From Lineolata rhizophorae (taxonomy: Eukaryota; Ascomycota; Dothideomycetes; Lineolatales; Lineolataceae): a DNA stretch of 64,000 nt. The DNA lies in the NCBI GenBank assembly GCA_010093515.1, contig MU001683.1, positions 1 through 64,000 on the forward strand. Direction: 5' to 3'. The translations under genes were made by a program, and so were the position numbers. The notes beneath the pieces were generated by a model. It saw only the letters and a program-made list of their open reading frames with translations. It was not told the DNA's origin and searched no databases. Below, piece after piece: positions 10,295 to 21,563 of this stretch (positions within the stretch are counted from its first letter, which is position 1; each line of letters begins with the position of its first letter).

Positions 10295-10829
10295 ATGTCG
10301 CGCCCTCTCCCGTTCAAGCCCACCCGTCCCTTCACCACGACCTCGATGCCACACCCGGACCTCGCACTGTACCACCCTTATTCCGCCCCGCACCTGAGCA
10401 ATCCCATGGCCGCCGCGCTATCGCGACCGCGCCCGCTCGGTCCCGTGGGGAGATGGTGAGTCGTCTTCCCGCCTGCCCCACGCGCCCCTCCCGCGCTCAA
10501 TCGCGTGCCCACAGCACGGCCTGGACCGTACCGAAGTACTGACTCCTCCGCCCAGGTACCTGCCCGCCATGGCAGTCATCGCGCTAGGTTGGACTCTCGC
10601 AAGTGAATACGCCATTTTGAGGCTCGGTGGAGCTGACTGGAGAAATCAAGGCTTCGCGGCCGCCAACGCCTGGGAAAGCCGCCAAGACCGTCACGGCTCG
10701 GCCGAGGTGTCGGGCAAGGCCAACAACGTCGCCGAGACGGCTAGGCAGGCCGCGCTACTCGACGCATACGGCGATCGCGGTTCGTTGGAGGAGCTGCAGA
10801 AGGCCATGGAGGCGTACCAAAGGCGTTGA
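10295..10829 (+). CDS. Small single-pass membrane protein of unknown function
   Basis: Two exons (10295-10455 and 10556-10829) with a GTGAGT donor, a TACTGACT branch region and CAG acceptor encode 144 aa. The N-terminal 50 residues are rich in Pro, Arg, Ser and Thr and lack acidic residues until later (MSRPLPFKPTRPFTTTSMPH), which could act as a mitochondrial presequence. One transmembrane segment follows at about residues 55-76 (YLPAMAVIALGWTLASEYAI), with its first codon created by the splice junction. The tail is a charged amphipathic helix ending EELQKAMEAYQRR. The layout resembles small inner-mitochondrial-membrane accessory proteins, but I cannot name a family. A TATA-like ctataaaag lies about 55 bp upstream of the start. 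Confidence 0.65.
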
Positions 10830-11242
10830 ACGCCGTTTCCTTTGTTCTGGCATCGCACGGCGTTCTGCATCTTGTTCGGAAAAGCAAGCGGTAACGAAAC
10901 ACGGGTTGAGAGGAACTTTGTACGATTATGTCTGAGCGTGCTTCTAACAGCCCGGAGGCTGGAAGCTGGAGCTGGAATGCCAGTCTGCTCAATGAATAGT
11001 GTATTTTGGTGTTACTTCAGTGATAACGGTGAAAGACCGAGCACGCGACAACGTAGATTTCTAGAGATGCGGCGGGAAGGCCCCTGGCTGAGTTCACGTG
11101 CCTCTCCACAACGCGAAATCTTGGCACTTCCCTCGGCCACAACCCGAAAATTTCCTACCGACCACCGTAGGCCACATCGTAAGCTTTATCAGCAGCCGCC
11201 GTCCATTCACAACAACCTCTGCAAACTGCGCAACCAAGGCCA
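10830..11242. other. Intergenic, promoter of UTP16-like gene
   Basis: There is no gene here. The region runs from the membrane-protein 3' end into an AC-rich leader before the ATG at 11243. Confidence 0.6.
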
Positions 11243-12527
11243 ATGCTCTCGCGCGTCGCCAGCTTCCTCCGCCGATCCGCCACCCCAGCACGAAGTTCGC
11301 CCGCGCCCGCCGACGCCGCCGACACCCACGCAGACGCGCAAACGCACGCAAACGAGTACATGTCGCAGCATCGCGACATGCCGGCAGAGCCAGGTGAAGA
11401 GGGAGAGCAGCAACAACAGCAGCAAGGACACAAGAGGTCGCTAGATGAAGCGGCACCGCCGTCGAAGAAGCAGAGGCTAGGCGAGGGCGCCGACGTGCCC
11501 GCCGTCGCGGTGGTGGGTGAGGGCAGCTCTCCGGACCATGCCGCCAGCCAAAAGCCAGATGCTGCTGCCACAGGAGAGGCGAGCGCTGTAGATGGCAAGG
11601 CGCTGGAAATCCGCACAGTCGAATCGTCTACGCGAGACCGCGACGACGGGGACGACGAAGGCACGGAGCCTGAGGACGACGTCGTTCAGCAGCACGTTCG
11701 CTTCAGGAGCAAGTCGCCGCCGGAGGAGGCCATCGTGGACGAGCGCGCGGCGCACGCGGTCCCTAGGCCTAGCGCCGAGCCGGATGCCGCCGCAGAAACT
11801 TCTGACGAGCAACAAAAGGCATGGGAGGGAGAGGACGAGAGCAGCGATGAGGCCCCCGAAGCCATTTCCGGGAGCGCCGCCGCCGACCTCGCAAAAGCGG
11901 CGCAAAAAGGAGCCTCTAAGGCGATTCAAGAGTACATTACACATGACCCAAAAACTTTCCGAAATTCTCACTAACGGCTCCCGCAGACAAGAAGCTAAAG
12001 CTAAGCGGTCTCGCCGCACGCGCGACGAGCTTCTCAAGACGCAAGCCGCGGGCTCCTTCCGCAAGCACGCCGACAAGGCCAAGTCCAAGAAGCGTAAGCG
12101 GGGAGGGGCCTCCGACACGAGTTCGGACGAGGAGGAACGTCCGCCGCCGCTCAGACTGGCCTCCGAGCACATCACTTCCGGTTACGCCTTACCGGCCGAG
12201 CTCCTCAACTCCATCGACGAAGTTCGCCCGCCAACGCCTCCCCGGCTTGAAGCTACCCCTGCCCAGAAGACCCATATCAAGTTCGCCGAGGGCCCCAAAG
12301 CGGGAAAGACCCCCAAGGACGTCAAGCGCGGCCCCGTCAGCGTGCGCGTGCTCGACGAGCAGAACCCGGTTCTAGCGCCCAAGGCAGACGGGGCGATGAG
12401 AAGCGTAAGGGAAAGGTGGTTGATGGGGAGGGAGGGTCAAGGGAGCCGCCGCGGAAGGAAGGAACGAAGACGGCCGGCAGCGAATATGGAGAGGAAGGGG
12501 AGAAAGAGGGGATTCTTGAGACAGTGA
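11243..12527 (+). CDS. U3 snoRNA-associated (UTP16/BUD21-like) protein
   Basis: Utp16 is a component of the small-subunit processome that matures 18S rRNA. Two exons (11243-11931 and 11987-12527) joined by a 55-nt intron (GTACAT donor, CTAAC branch, CAG acceptor) give 409 aa. The N-terminal 230 residues are low complexity: Gln-rich near residue 60, then alternating acidic and Ala-rich tracts. Exon 2 begins with a basic helical segment (EAKAKRSRRTRDELLKTQ), then KSKKRKRGG as a nucleolar-type signal. It ends in a block (HIKFAEGP, GPVSVRVLDEQ, LAPKADGAMRSVRERWLMGR) matching the U3_snoRNA_assoc family pattern. The extreme N-terminus (MLSRVASFLRRSATPARSS) resembles a mitochondrial presequence, odd for a nucleolar protein. 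Family assignment rests on the C-terminal block alone. Confidence 0.65.
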
Positions 12528-13188
12528 TTAGACTTATTTTTATTGCAGCTTTGCAGAATTAGAACGTTTATCCATGACGTATAATTCCTGCGATTCGTCT
12601 ATCGCTGTTAGAGCATTATTAATTGGGGGGTAATTCAAAGCGTTGAATGGTCAGTAGTCTCGAGATATGTACGGCGACCAAATGAATCCTGATTTCATGC
12701 TGCGGTAGTCCTAGAAGACGCCCTCCGGGGGTGGCAACCAAAGTGGGCCTCAGGCGATGTTTTACTTCGAAACATAGCACTTCCCATCAATCAGAACCTA
12801 GGCGTACCCTGAGATTGCGCAAGAGACGTATTTCGTGAACCCACACTTCGGCTGCACCCGAAAATCCACGGGATATATTCTTGACAGGACACTGCACCAC
12901 CGACTTTTCGACCCAATTCATATGGTACAAAGGAAAGAGTGAAAGAAGGATGCCATGTGCAATTGTTTTCTTCCGGCCAAAATTCTTCTCTCAAACTTAG
13001 AACGCACGCAACAAGTCAAACGGTACTGCAGACCTAGGTGGCTAATGCACGTTCCACCGACCTTCCCTGATCGCTGCATCCCCTCACCATCCATCATGTC
13101 AACTCTTGAGAGCTCCGCTCCCATCTCCCCTCTTGGCACCATTATCTCTTGCAGACCCTCCTCCCTTCGCCCGCCCACCACCACCGAC
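12528..13188. other. Intergenic, convergent 3' regions
   Basis: No gene is supported. The region contains the 3' end of the UTP16-like gene (+) and the 3' UTR of SEC61-beta (-). Confidence 0.6.
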
Positions 13189-13883
13189 CTAGGAGGAGAA
13201 CTTGCGCGTGAATTTGGCAATGACTGCTTGAAGTTAGCTCCACGCACACCGGAGTCCCCACCGGAAAGGGTTGCCACGCACCGTGCAGCGCGACCACGCT
13301 GATGATGAAGCCAACGGACAGGACCAGCACGACGACGGGGTCGACTCGCAGACCAGGCGACTCGTCCGTGTAGAGCTCTGTGCGAAGTTGTCAACAACAC
13401 CTATTCATCCAAATGCTCCGCACATAGCGACGTGTATCCTGCACGAATCTCTCTCTCTCTCCGCTCATCCCTCTCGTATCCCTCTTTCTTCACTCTCTCT
13501 CTTCCACCGCTACAAAGCAAAAGGCCCGAAGAACATACTCAACATCGTACTGCTGCTGCCACCGGCGCCTGCCGAGCGCGTGCTACTCGGCCGCGCATTC
13601 GCCTGCTTGTCGGCGCGATCGGCCGCCGCCTTGCGTCGCATCGCGACGGCCGGCCCGCCAGGGGGCTTCGGCGAGGCCTGCCGCCCTGTGCTGGCGCCGG
13701 TGCTGGGCGAGTCGATTGGGGATTGGGGGCGCGGCGAGGACTGTATTTTGCATAGCCATGAGGTTAATTGTAAGTATGTTCATGTGTGGGTTCGAAGGTT
13801 GATCGCGGACGGACGTAGGGGGAAGGAGAGTGCAGCGAGTGCGTGCAATATTGTTCGGGCGAGGGGCAAGCCCTGCGTACCAT
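13189..13883 (-). CDS. SBH1: Protein transport protein SEC61 subunit beta
   Basis: Sec61-beta is the tail-anchored subunit of the ER translocon. Four coding exons on the minus strand (13883-13881, 13740-13539, 13377-13282, 13223-13189) give 111 aa. The first coding exon is only the ATG, split immediately by a GTACGC donor; the protein then continues SSPRPQSPIDSPSTG, the family-type N-terminus. Exon 2 encodes AVAMRRKAAADRADKQ and NARPSSTRSAGAGGSSSTML, the strongly conserved cytosolic motif. Exon 3 encodes LYTDESPGLRVDPVVVLVLS and the start of the membrane anchor, and exon 4 the tail VIAKFTRKFSS. Introns are 140, 161 and 58 nt. Without the ATG-only exon there is no in-frame ATG before AVAM, so the unusual start is well motivated although unverified by transcripts. 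Confidence 0.92.
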
Positions 13884-15899
13884 TCTGAAAGGATTCTTCT
13901 CTGTGGACTGTCGAATGAGCGGAAGTGTGGGTGTGGGCAGTAGCGTTGCTGTTTCCTGTCGGTCGTTTTGCAGTCGTGGTTGAGGGCAGCACGGAGCTCA
14001 AAGTTCAGGCCACGGTTTCTCGCCAAGCCACAAGCGACGGGAGCAGAGCAGAGCCGCACCCGAATCTCCTTCCCCGGGCCACTGGCCGAATCGGGCAGCC
14101 CCTGGGACCTGGCCATGTCTCTACATCAACAATCTCTACATCTTCTCCTTTCTGTCTCTTCTCCACACTAACAATGCGACTCTCGCCCTCTCGGCCCCTC
14201 CAACTAATGGAAACTCCAAAAAAAACCTCCTCCTCCTTACTCTTTGGTCGTGTATCGAGCATCGCGCATCACGCATCGCAGAAGCGAGATCTATATGCGG
14301 GCGGCCTCTGGCGACGTGGAGACTTGACAGCCGCGCCCCGACATCACGGGAGTTATTTCTTGACATACTGCGCTATTAAGCTCTCTACTATGCTACATGC
14401 TCTTCACTATGCTTCTTACTCTTCCATGTACTATATACCTCTCGCTATGCTACGTGCTCTTTACGGTGCTGCATGCTAATGTTGTTTACCCCCCCTCCCT
14501 TTAGCGCTGAAGAAGGCCCTAAAAAACGAGCGGAGCTCACAAACTTGGAGTAGCATCAATTACGGTCTAGCATTCTATTGGAACAAATAGGCAGTATTTA
14601 GTCACGTAGAGCGGCAGCCGCGTATTCCAATAACAAACTTTTATTCTTTGAGCATGACCAGCTCCATCAAGCTATCCCAACCCAACCACCGTCTTTTTGC
14701 GTACGCAAATTGTTGTGTACACAATCCGATCTCACGTACACGAGGCCACTTCAGGAAAGCATCCTCAATACTTGTTGGGAAAGAAAAAAAACCCCCCTTC
14801 TCCATTACAAAGACCCCAATGTCGCTTCCTTCGGTCGCCAATTGGACAAAGACTGTTCACCCGCCAGCTCCACCGCTTTCTAGAAACCCAATCGTCCACA
14901 TAAGAAGCGCCGGTCCCAGCAGAGAACGGACGAACAAGCCCACGTGGAACGGAAACCCATCCCCACCATCCGGTCTAGTCAGAGCCTGTCCGGTGAATAG
15001 AACTGAACACGGAAGGCTGCTTGAGCCGCAAGTGCTGGGCCGCACGCGGCCATAGCGCCCAGCGCTAAAAAGACAAGGACAGACTAAGCATAGATCCCAG
15101 ATCTCCTCTGCTGTATATAGAAAAGCCAGACCGGACCAAAACCAGACCGCGCTCGCCTATCTGCCAAGCCAGATGAGAAAAGCACGCTTGAGTCCAACCA
15201 GATTACACACCTGCCGCCTCTGAGGGGAGGCGGCCTGGTCCACCAGTACATCCTACTTCTGGTACACGCGCGCACACCCACACCCCACTGCCAAGTACAT
15301 GATGCGCCAAAAGTCCAGAACCATCCCTTCTCCCACCCGGAAAATGAGAGGGGATCAAAAGGGAAACACTGAGAACAAAGAGATACAGGATAACGCGCCC
15401 ACCAGCTGATGCCATAGCCACGCACAACACCCCGAAAATGCAGCGAGAGGCAGATGTGAGAAGAGGGGTTGCCAGCAGCAAGAAAAAAACCAAATGGGAT
15501 GCAGGATGGAAAAACAAGAGCCAACAAGAGGGCGCGCACAACCCGAACAATTTCCCGGCAAGGTTGGATATCGAAACTCCCCACCCCTCCGGTGCTAAAA
15601 GAAGTTCACACACCCCGATTCCGCGTTGATGTCCCGCCCAGTCCAGCCACCCGGTCTGAAAAGCACATAGAAGCCGCAACACATGCACGCCGTTCGATCC
15701 CGTTCCCTCCCCCAATCTTTTGCACACATCTTTTTCTTACTCGATCCAGAGTTAATTTTTTGGTCCCGGAAAAGCTCGCCGCAAGTCCGCCCGATATCCG
15801 CTCCAGATCTTCGCATCAACAGCGGCTTTCCCAAGCCTGAACGTCCGCCCTAAAATGGACCCAAACATTAAAAGGGATATAAATAGTTGCTCTTTTTTT
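13884..15899. other. 2 kb intergenic region
   Basis: This holds the SEC61-beta promoter on the left and a long 3' flank of the 15900 gene on the right. Open frames at 14640-15840 are Trp/Cys-rich without domains and are judged spurious. A CT-rich stretch at 14120-14215 and a possible dispersed repeat at about 14380-14550 are the only structures seen. Confidence 0.5.
14380..14550. repeat. Possible dispersed repeat, copy 1
   Basis: A series of atgctacatgctctt, tatgctacgtgctcttt and gctgcatgcta words is followed by a CT-rich run and ctgaagaaggccct then gagcggagc. A similar order of words occurs at about 24990-25145. The copies are diverged and the match is by eye. Confidence 0.3.
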
Positions 15900-17550
15900 T
15901 TAACCCCAGACCGAAGCCTGAACGCCGAGGGTATTCTTGCCTGTGCCCCACACACCGCTGTTGCTGCCCCAGCCGAGGCCACCGACACCCTTGTCCGCGA
16001 CGGCCGAGGACGGGTTTGAGGAGGCCGAGGCGGAACGGATCGAACTCTCGTTGGCACCCGCGCTTGTGACAGACTGGTCCGAAGCCGTGAAGCCGTAGCT
16101 CAGGGGCGACGGCAACGGGGTGGTCGAGCGCTTCGCGTTGGCCACCTGCGCCTGTGTAGGCGTCGGGCGGGTGCCGATCGGGGCCACACCCGCGGCCGTC
16201 GTGCCGGCCTTCGGTCCGGTCCGCGGAGGGGACCCGCCGGGCGACGACGTCGAGGTGCGGCTCGACTGCTGCGCATTGTCGAACAAGCTAAAGGACGTAG
16301 TAGGATTCGACGAGGGCGAGGACGTGCTGTTGGCCCGGGATCGCTGCTGAGGAGCGCCAGCTGCCGCCGCGGCGGCGGCGGGGTCCTTACCTTCGCGAGG
16401 CGGCATCTGCACCGAGGCATCGCCGACCTGGCCCTGCTGGCTCGGCATGCCGAACGGATCGAACGCGAGCGGCGAACCCCCACGAGGGCCCGCAGAAGCT
16501 GGGACGCGACCGCCCGGGGCACCGGCAGTGGCGGCGGCGGCGGCAGCAGCAGCGGCAGCGGCAGCGGCAGCCTCGGGTCCGTACAAGTTGGAGTTGTCAC
16601 CGTACAGGGCGCGGTGCTGGCGGGCGATGAGCTCGCGGCGCTCGTCCTCACTCATGGTATTAGGGCTCAAGGAGCGGTCCGACTTGGCGCCCGAAATATC
16701 TGCGAGAGAAAAAATGCGCGCAGGAGCCGTTAACGTTTGTATACATGTGGGAGGACACCGGAACGAGGGAAAGAATAACCGGCAGAAAGCTATATTTCGG
16801 ACTCCTTACTCCTATTGTACTGCTGCTCCTGATGGTAGTTGCGCAACTCCCTCTCCCGCTGCGCCGCCATGCGCCGCTTCGCCTGCATCATCTGGTCGGG
16901 TTCGTTTGGACGAGGCTGATAGCGCTGGCTGGCGTAAAAGTTTTGCAAACCCGAGGCAGAGTGGGAACGCATGCCGTCGTACTCGCTGACGGAGTGGTGA
17001 CGCTGAGGCCCCATCATGCGAGGATCTACAGGAATGAGCGTCTCTCCGACAGCCAGGCGGAGGGCGGCGGGGAGCCTACCGTAGTCAGGAAACGGGGGGC
17101 GCATACCAACGGAAGGCATCGAGTCGCGGCGGCTGCCAAGAGGCATCATCATGCCGAAGTTTTTACCGCTCTTGATGAGGTTGTCGACGGCGCGATCGAC
17201 CTCTGGGAGACGCGAATTAGCGGCCGCGAAGCGGCGATGGAATCGGGCGTCTCACCTTCGAATTGAGAGCTAAAGGCCGGGGCCTCTTCGCGGAGAGCCG
17301 TAGAACTGGCACCTTCCATTGGAGTGTCTGATTTAGTAAAAACCTGCCGGGCGGATGGGGTGACTCGATTGGCGTTGAGGAGAGAGAGGGAGGGGGGGAG
17401 CGCCGAGAACAGCTTCGAAGGTGGGCAACAAAAAAAAACCAAGAGCGGGCGGAAAAACTTACCCGAGCGCGAGGGAGGCGGCGGCGGCTGCTCCCAGGAC
17501 GGCTGGCGGCCGGGCGCCGACCAGGCCGAACCATTGTCGTAGTAGGCCAT
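15900..17550 (-). CDS. Conserved fungal protein of unknown function, low-complexity C-terminus
   Basis: Five exons on the minus strand (17550-17463, 17327-17256, 17202-17080, 17025-16810, 16699-15900) encode 432 aa. The ordered-looking N-terminal third contains an acidic helix (EVDRAVDNLIKSGKNFGM), a HHSVSEYDGMRSHSASGL block, and a basic helix MMQAKRRMAAQRERELRNYH, followed by SPNTMSEDERRELIARQHRA. These look like short linear or coiled modules. The rest is Ala-, Ser-, Pro- and Gly-rich with a long poly-Ala tract near residue 200, ending in the compact motif GVQASVWG. From memory this architecture is conserved across Pezizomycotina, but I know no function. Intron 3 (17026-17079) is 54 nt and stop-free in frame, so its retention would merely insert 18 residues. 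The exon 2 acceptor is the least certain junction. Confidence 0.75.
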
Positions 17551-20400
17551 GTGTGCGGAGCGGGTCGTGCGACGGGCGGCAAAGAGATGGCGAGAGGGAG
17601 CGAGCGCGAGAGAGCGACGGAGGGCGGGGTGGAGAGGAGGATGGAGAGGGTGGAGAGGAGCGGGGGCGTGGGAGGTCGCGCCGTCGAGGTTAAAGCCGGA
17701 GCGGCGACGGGTGTCGGGCCCGGCGAGCGGAAGAAGCAACGAGGCGGGCGGGTGAGCCTGTCCGGGACGCTGCACTGCGCGCGGCGAGCCGCAAGGTACG
17801 GAGTGCGTCGCAGGCTGCGTGCCGGCGAGGGGATATATCAGCAATGCTAAGGCGCGATGTTTGAAACGCGACGGTATTTACAGGAGCGGCGGTTGGGCGG
17901 ACGGCACGGAGGAGAGGGCGAAGGGGTGAGGGCGAGGGAAGGGGAGGGTGGGAGCGAGGGCGCCGAGCGCGAGGAGATTTTTCGGCAAAGGGTGTCCCCG
18001 GGACGGCCGCAGGCCGGACCGCAGGCCTTCGACGATAAGAGCCAGGTCGCACGCGGGGGCAGGACGCACCGCGTTGGGTTTCTCTCGGGCCAGAGCAATT
18101 GTCTATCGCGGCAAAGGAGTGACAGCGGTGCACCGGGACGCTGCGGCGGGCGGGCGTGCAGGATGCCGGGCGGGCAGGATGCGCGGCGAGGAGGAAGACG
18201 AAGAAGCTTGGGGGGAAAGGAAGTAGAAGAAGAAGAGGAGGAGGAGGAAAAGCCGGGCGGCTTGCGGGCCCCTGGGGAGGTTTTTTGATGAGCCCGGCCC
18301 ACTTTAGCGGGAAATTGTTATTATTTCGGCTTTCCACGAGCGCTTCACCACAACGCCCACCGGCCGGCGCCGGCGCAGGCGCACGGATTAGCTTCCGCAA
18401 CGGAGAAGGGCTGGGCGCGGCTTGGGCGGAAAAGGGATGCCCACGACGCTGGCGTTGGCGTTGGCGATGTCATTGCCATGACTACATACATAGCTGGGGC
18501 CTCCGTGCTGGTCCAGCGTGCGATGCCTCCTCCGCGCGATGGCGCCGACGATGCCGCCTACATACGATGGCTCGCGCAGGCCGGCCGTCTCGCGCTCGAG
18601 TGTCCCGGCCTCGGCGCCCCCGGGCTGCATTTCGTCATGGCGTTGCTCAGGGTGCAGGCCAAGCGCGCGCCGCGACGCTTCGACGCTTCGACGCTTTCCG
18701 AGGCGCCCCAGGGCAAATTTCAAAAAATAAAAAAATAATAATAACAAATAACTATAAAATAAAAAATGAAAAATGAAAAATCTTGTGCATACTACGCAGC
18801 ACAGCTTGCGGGTAGATGACAATTCCTCTCTCGCGCCCCCCGGCTATCGCTCCTCCTACTACGCACCTCTACCTACTACGTACACGCGCGAGGCAGTTCA
18901 GCCCGGCCAAGAGGGTCCTCGTCTCGCTCCACCTCGCCGCTATCGCCGCCATGCGGCCGGCCGTCCTGGCCGCTGCAAACCCCTCACCCAGCTGCAGCCG
19001 CGCTACGGCCAGAAGGGCATCTCGTCGTCCCGCGAGCCCCACTCGTTCGATTTTCCGCCCGCCGCCCGGGCCGCCAGGCTGGGCCGCGCCGAGCGGACGA
19101 GAGAGGCCCGGACGAAGCCGCCTAGGCGAGCTGCTGCAAAAGCTTGACCCTCGTCCATATGTACCGTAGTCAACCCCCTCTCGTCCGTCGCCGTCGCACG
19201 CCGTTGCCCCCGCCGCCCGCCCATCGTCGACTTCCCCTTCGGGGCCGCGCCCCGCCGCCATCGGCCATCACATGCGACCCGCATCGCGCGGCGCGCCCGT
19301 TCATGCGCGCCGCGCCAAAACGGCCATCGTGACGGGCTGCAGCCTGCACCACCACTCCCACCACTCCCACCACCACCATCCATCGCCCTCCCCCCAAATG
19401 CGGAATCCCTCCTGCTTAGCCCTGAATGCACTACAACCGCCGCCCTCATCACCCCTCGCGAACGCACTACGTAGTACCGCTTGCTTGCATCTGCCCAGAC
19501 CGGGGCAGTTTCGCGCTGAGCATGTACGTACCGGCCGCCTCGACGAGAGAGAAAATGCCCTCCATCCCGCTCCCTTGTTCCCCATCGGCGATGGAGCCCT
19601 GGCCCCGCAGCGCCGATCCTGCCCGGCCGGGCCACTGGCGGCGCAGCGGCGCCGAAAAGCCTCATAAACGGCGCCCCTCCCAAACACCCTCCCAAAGCCG
19701 CACGCTCTCGCCCGTGAACGAGCGTGCCCGCGGCGCATTACCGCCGGTCTTGGCTTTCATCATGGTCGCTGATTCCTGCTGCTTCCCGACGCACATGCGT
19801 CGTTCGGCAGTACCGCGGCCCCCTCCTTTTTCCCCTTTTTTTTCCTCTTTTTTTTTCTTCTTTTATCTTCCTCCGCCCGTGCGCTGCCGCCCCGCACCGG
19901 TCGCAGCGTCATGCTCGTGCCAGCGTCGCACGGAGCCGAATTGTCAACACCAGCAAGTTCGCCAAGACACGAGTCACATGACCTTGGTTGGTGTAGCGCT
20001 TTGGGCTTTCGTCCGGAAGACGCGCCGGGATCGTCCTGCAGTCATTTTCCGTCAACCTTAACTCCCCACGTTCTGCGGCTTCAACAGCCGCAAACTTGGG
20101 TGTTAGGCACCCGGTATTACACATTCTGCCTAACCACGTCGTATGCCGGGCGGCAGACGACAGCCGTTCCTCTCACGTGTGCGGCACGGAAAGGATTGCA
20201 ACTGGAACATGGCCCCAAACTCGTTCCACCCGGCGGAACACCTTTGCTCTTGTGATGGCTGAGCCACGCCTCTGGTATTTCACCGGCGGCAAACCGCGTG
20301 AGCGGCTTGCCCATTTCGCTTCGTTGCTATGACCGCTCTATTTCCCCCCTTCCAACTCCCCTCGTTTCTCTCCCTCCCTCTCCGGAAGCCTAGCGACGCC
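17551..20400. other. 2.85 kb GC-rich intergenic region with long leader-like tracts
   Basis: Immediately upstream of the 15900-17550 gene are purine/pyrimidine-biased tracts (17560-18290) typical of long fungal 5' UTRs or promoters. An A-rich patch lies at 18720-18780. A triple cgacgctt repeat lies at about 18675-18700 and His-codon-like CCACCA repeats at 19345-19385. Open frames here overlap in several frames and lack domains. TACTACGTA-type motifs occur at 18857, 18874 and 19466. Confidence 0.5.
18857..18883. promoter_or_regulatory. TACTACG(C/T)A motif pair
   Basis: TACTACGCA at 18857-18865 and TACTACGTAC at 18874-18883 lie 17 bp apart. Related copies occur at 19466, 49711, 49979, 61506 and 62273, all in non-coding DNA. 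The function is unknown; it could be a transcription factor site. Confidence 0.3.
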
Positions 20401-21327
20401 ATGGCTCCCTTTCTTCCGGCTTTCCTGTCGCTCCCGGCCGAGATCCACCGTTGCATCGCCGACTTCCTAAACCCGTCGTCGCTCTTCGCCCTCCGCCTCG
20501 CCCACCGACGCTTGCACGCCACCCTGCCGCCGCCCAACCCTGCCGCTGCCGCCCAGTCCCGCCGCCACCGCCGCTCCTCCCAGGACCGCTGCGAGCGCCT
20601 CGCCATCCTAGCCATGGTCGAGCAGGCTTCGGAGGCGCCCAAGCGCTTCCGCTGCCGCGTCTGCAAGTCCGTGTACCCGGCGAGCCTATTCAGCCCGGCC
20701 ACGAGCCGCGCCTGGACCGCCCACGCCGCCGCTCCTCCTTATCCGGAGAAGCTCGACGACGAGGCCGACGAGGCCGAGCAGAACTGCGTTCGCGGCTCCG
20801 GCGCCGAGGGCACCCCGCTCGAGCTCCCGCCCCGCGTCTGCGTCTGGCACGCCTCGCGGCTCGCCAGCGTCGTGCCCGCTACCGTCCGGAACCCGCCACC
20901 CGCCTGGGGCGATGCCGCCAGCTCCTCCGCCTGGTGGGACGCCTGGCTCAGTCTCGTCGGCGGGTGGCTGCAGTGGCCCACGTCTCGTCGTGCCCGCGGG
21001 AGCAAGTGGCGCTCCGGAATGGCGTCCTGGTGCTTCCACTGTGGGACCGTGCGTTGGCGCGGTGACGGCGACGACAACGGCCGAGCTTGCGGCTGCACGT
21101 GCGAGACTTGCGGGTCCGCGCCTGTGCGGGTGTATCGGCGGGAGGTGGAGGGGCCGGAAGACGCGGTCGGAGCGTTTCAATTCGTGAGGGTGGGGTTCAA
21201 CGACGAGGGGTGGGAAGGGGAGGTCAATGAGAGGATGCTTCCGAGGGGGGCGCTAGTGGTGGTAGAGAATGGTGGGGTGGACGGTGGGACGCAGGGCGTT
21301 GTTAGGCAGATTGAGTATGTGGATTGA
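20401..21327 (+). CDS. F-box-like protein with Cys-rich C-terminal region
   Basis: A single exon encodes 308 aa from the ATG at 20401, which has a good context (gacgccATGG); an in-frame ATG at 20329 would add 24 residues. Residues about 8-45 (LPAEIHRCIADFLNPSSLFA and RLAHRRLH) match the F-box pattern that docks to Skp1 in SCF ubiquitin ligases. A CRVCKSVYP motif follows near residue 82, and a Cys-rich cluster lies near residues 205-245 (WCFHCGTVRW, CGCTCETCG), together suggesting zinc binding. Such F-box plus Cys-cluster proteins are common in filamentous ascomycetes and mostly uncharacterised. The substrate is unknown. Confidence 0.7.
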   Translation: MAPFLPAFLSLPAEIHRCIADFLNPSSLFALRLAHRRLHATLPPPNPAAAAQSRRHRRSSQDRCERLAILAMVEQASEAPKRFRCRVCKSVYPASLFSPATSRAWTAHAAAPPYPEKLDDEADEAEQNCVRGSGAEGTPLELPPRVCVWHASRLASVVPATVRNPPPAWGDAASSSAWWDAWLSLVGGWLQWPTSRRARGSKWRSGMASWCFHCGTVRWRGDGDDNGRACGCTCETCGSAPVRVYRREVEGPEDAVGAFQFVRVGFNDEGWEGEVNERMLPRGALVVVENGGVDGGTQGVVRQIEYVD

Positions 21328-21563
21328 CTGGATGGTGGCTCAGCGTATTAATAGCTGTGGAGGTGGGAATTCCTTTCGATTTTTCTTTTTGTCCAACACA
21401 GTTGGAACCTTTGTGTCGGCCGGCAAATTCTAATTTTCCCAAACACTGTTAGACTTTATTCTCGTCCGAAACCCCTATTCTATCCAGCATATGTGATGGC
21501 TTTCCCTTTTCGGCATCCATGCTTTTTTTTTTTTCTCCGTCTTCCGCCGGACCCCTTCGGCGT
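21328..21563. terminator. Convergent 3' flanks of F-box and MET22-like genes
   Basis: A 236-bp AT- and T-rich spacer lies between two convergent genes and must hold both polyadenylation regions. T runs at about 21380 and 21523 are visible. Confidence 0.4.

Noticed and set aside
9355-10397. Long overlapping Arg/Pro/Ala-rich frames on both strands
   Set aside because: They occur in several frames at once, have no domain or start context, and are expected in GC-rich DNA.
15084-15840. Minus-strand frames of 166-174 codons
   Set aside because: Trp/Cys-rich sequence without domains, overlapping each other; most likely the 3' flank of the gene ending at 15900.
18156-19738. Numerous frames over 100 codons on both strands
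   Set aside because: Composition-driven; no conserved motif, start context or splice structure supports any of them.
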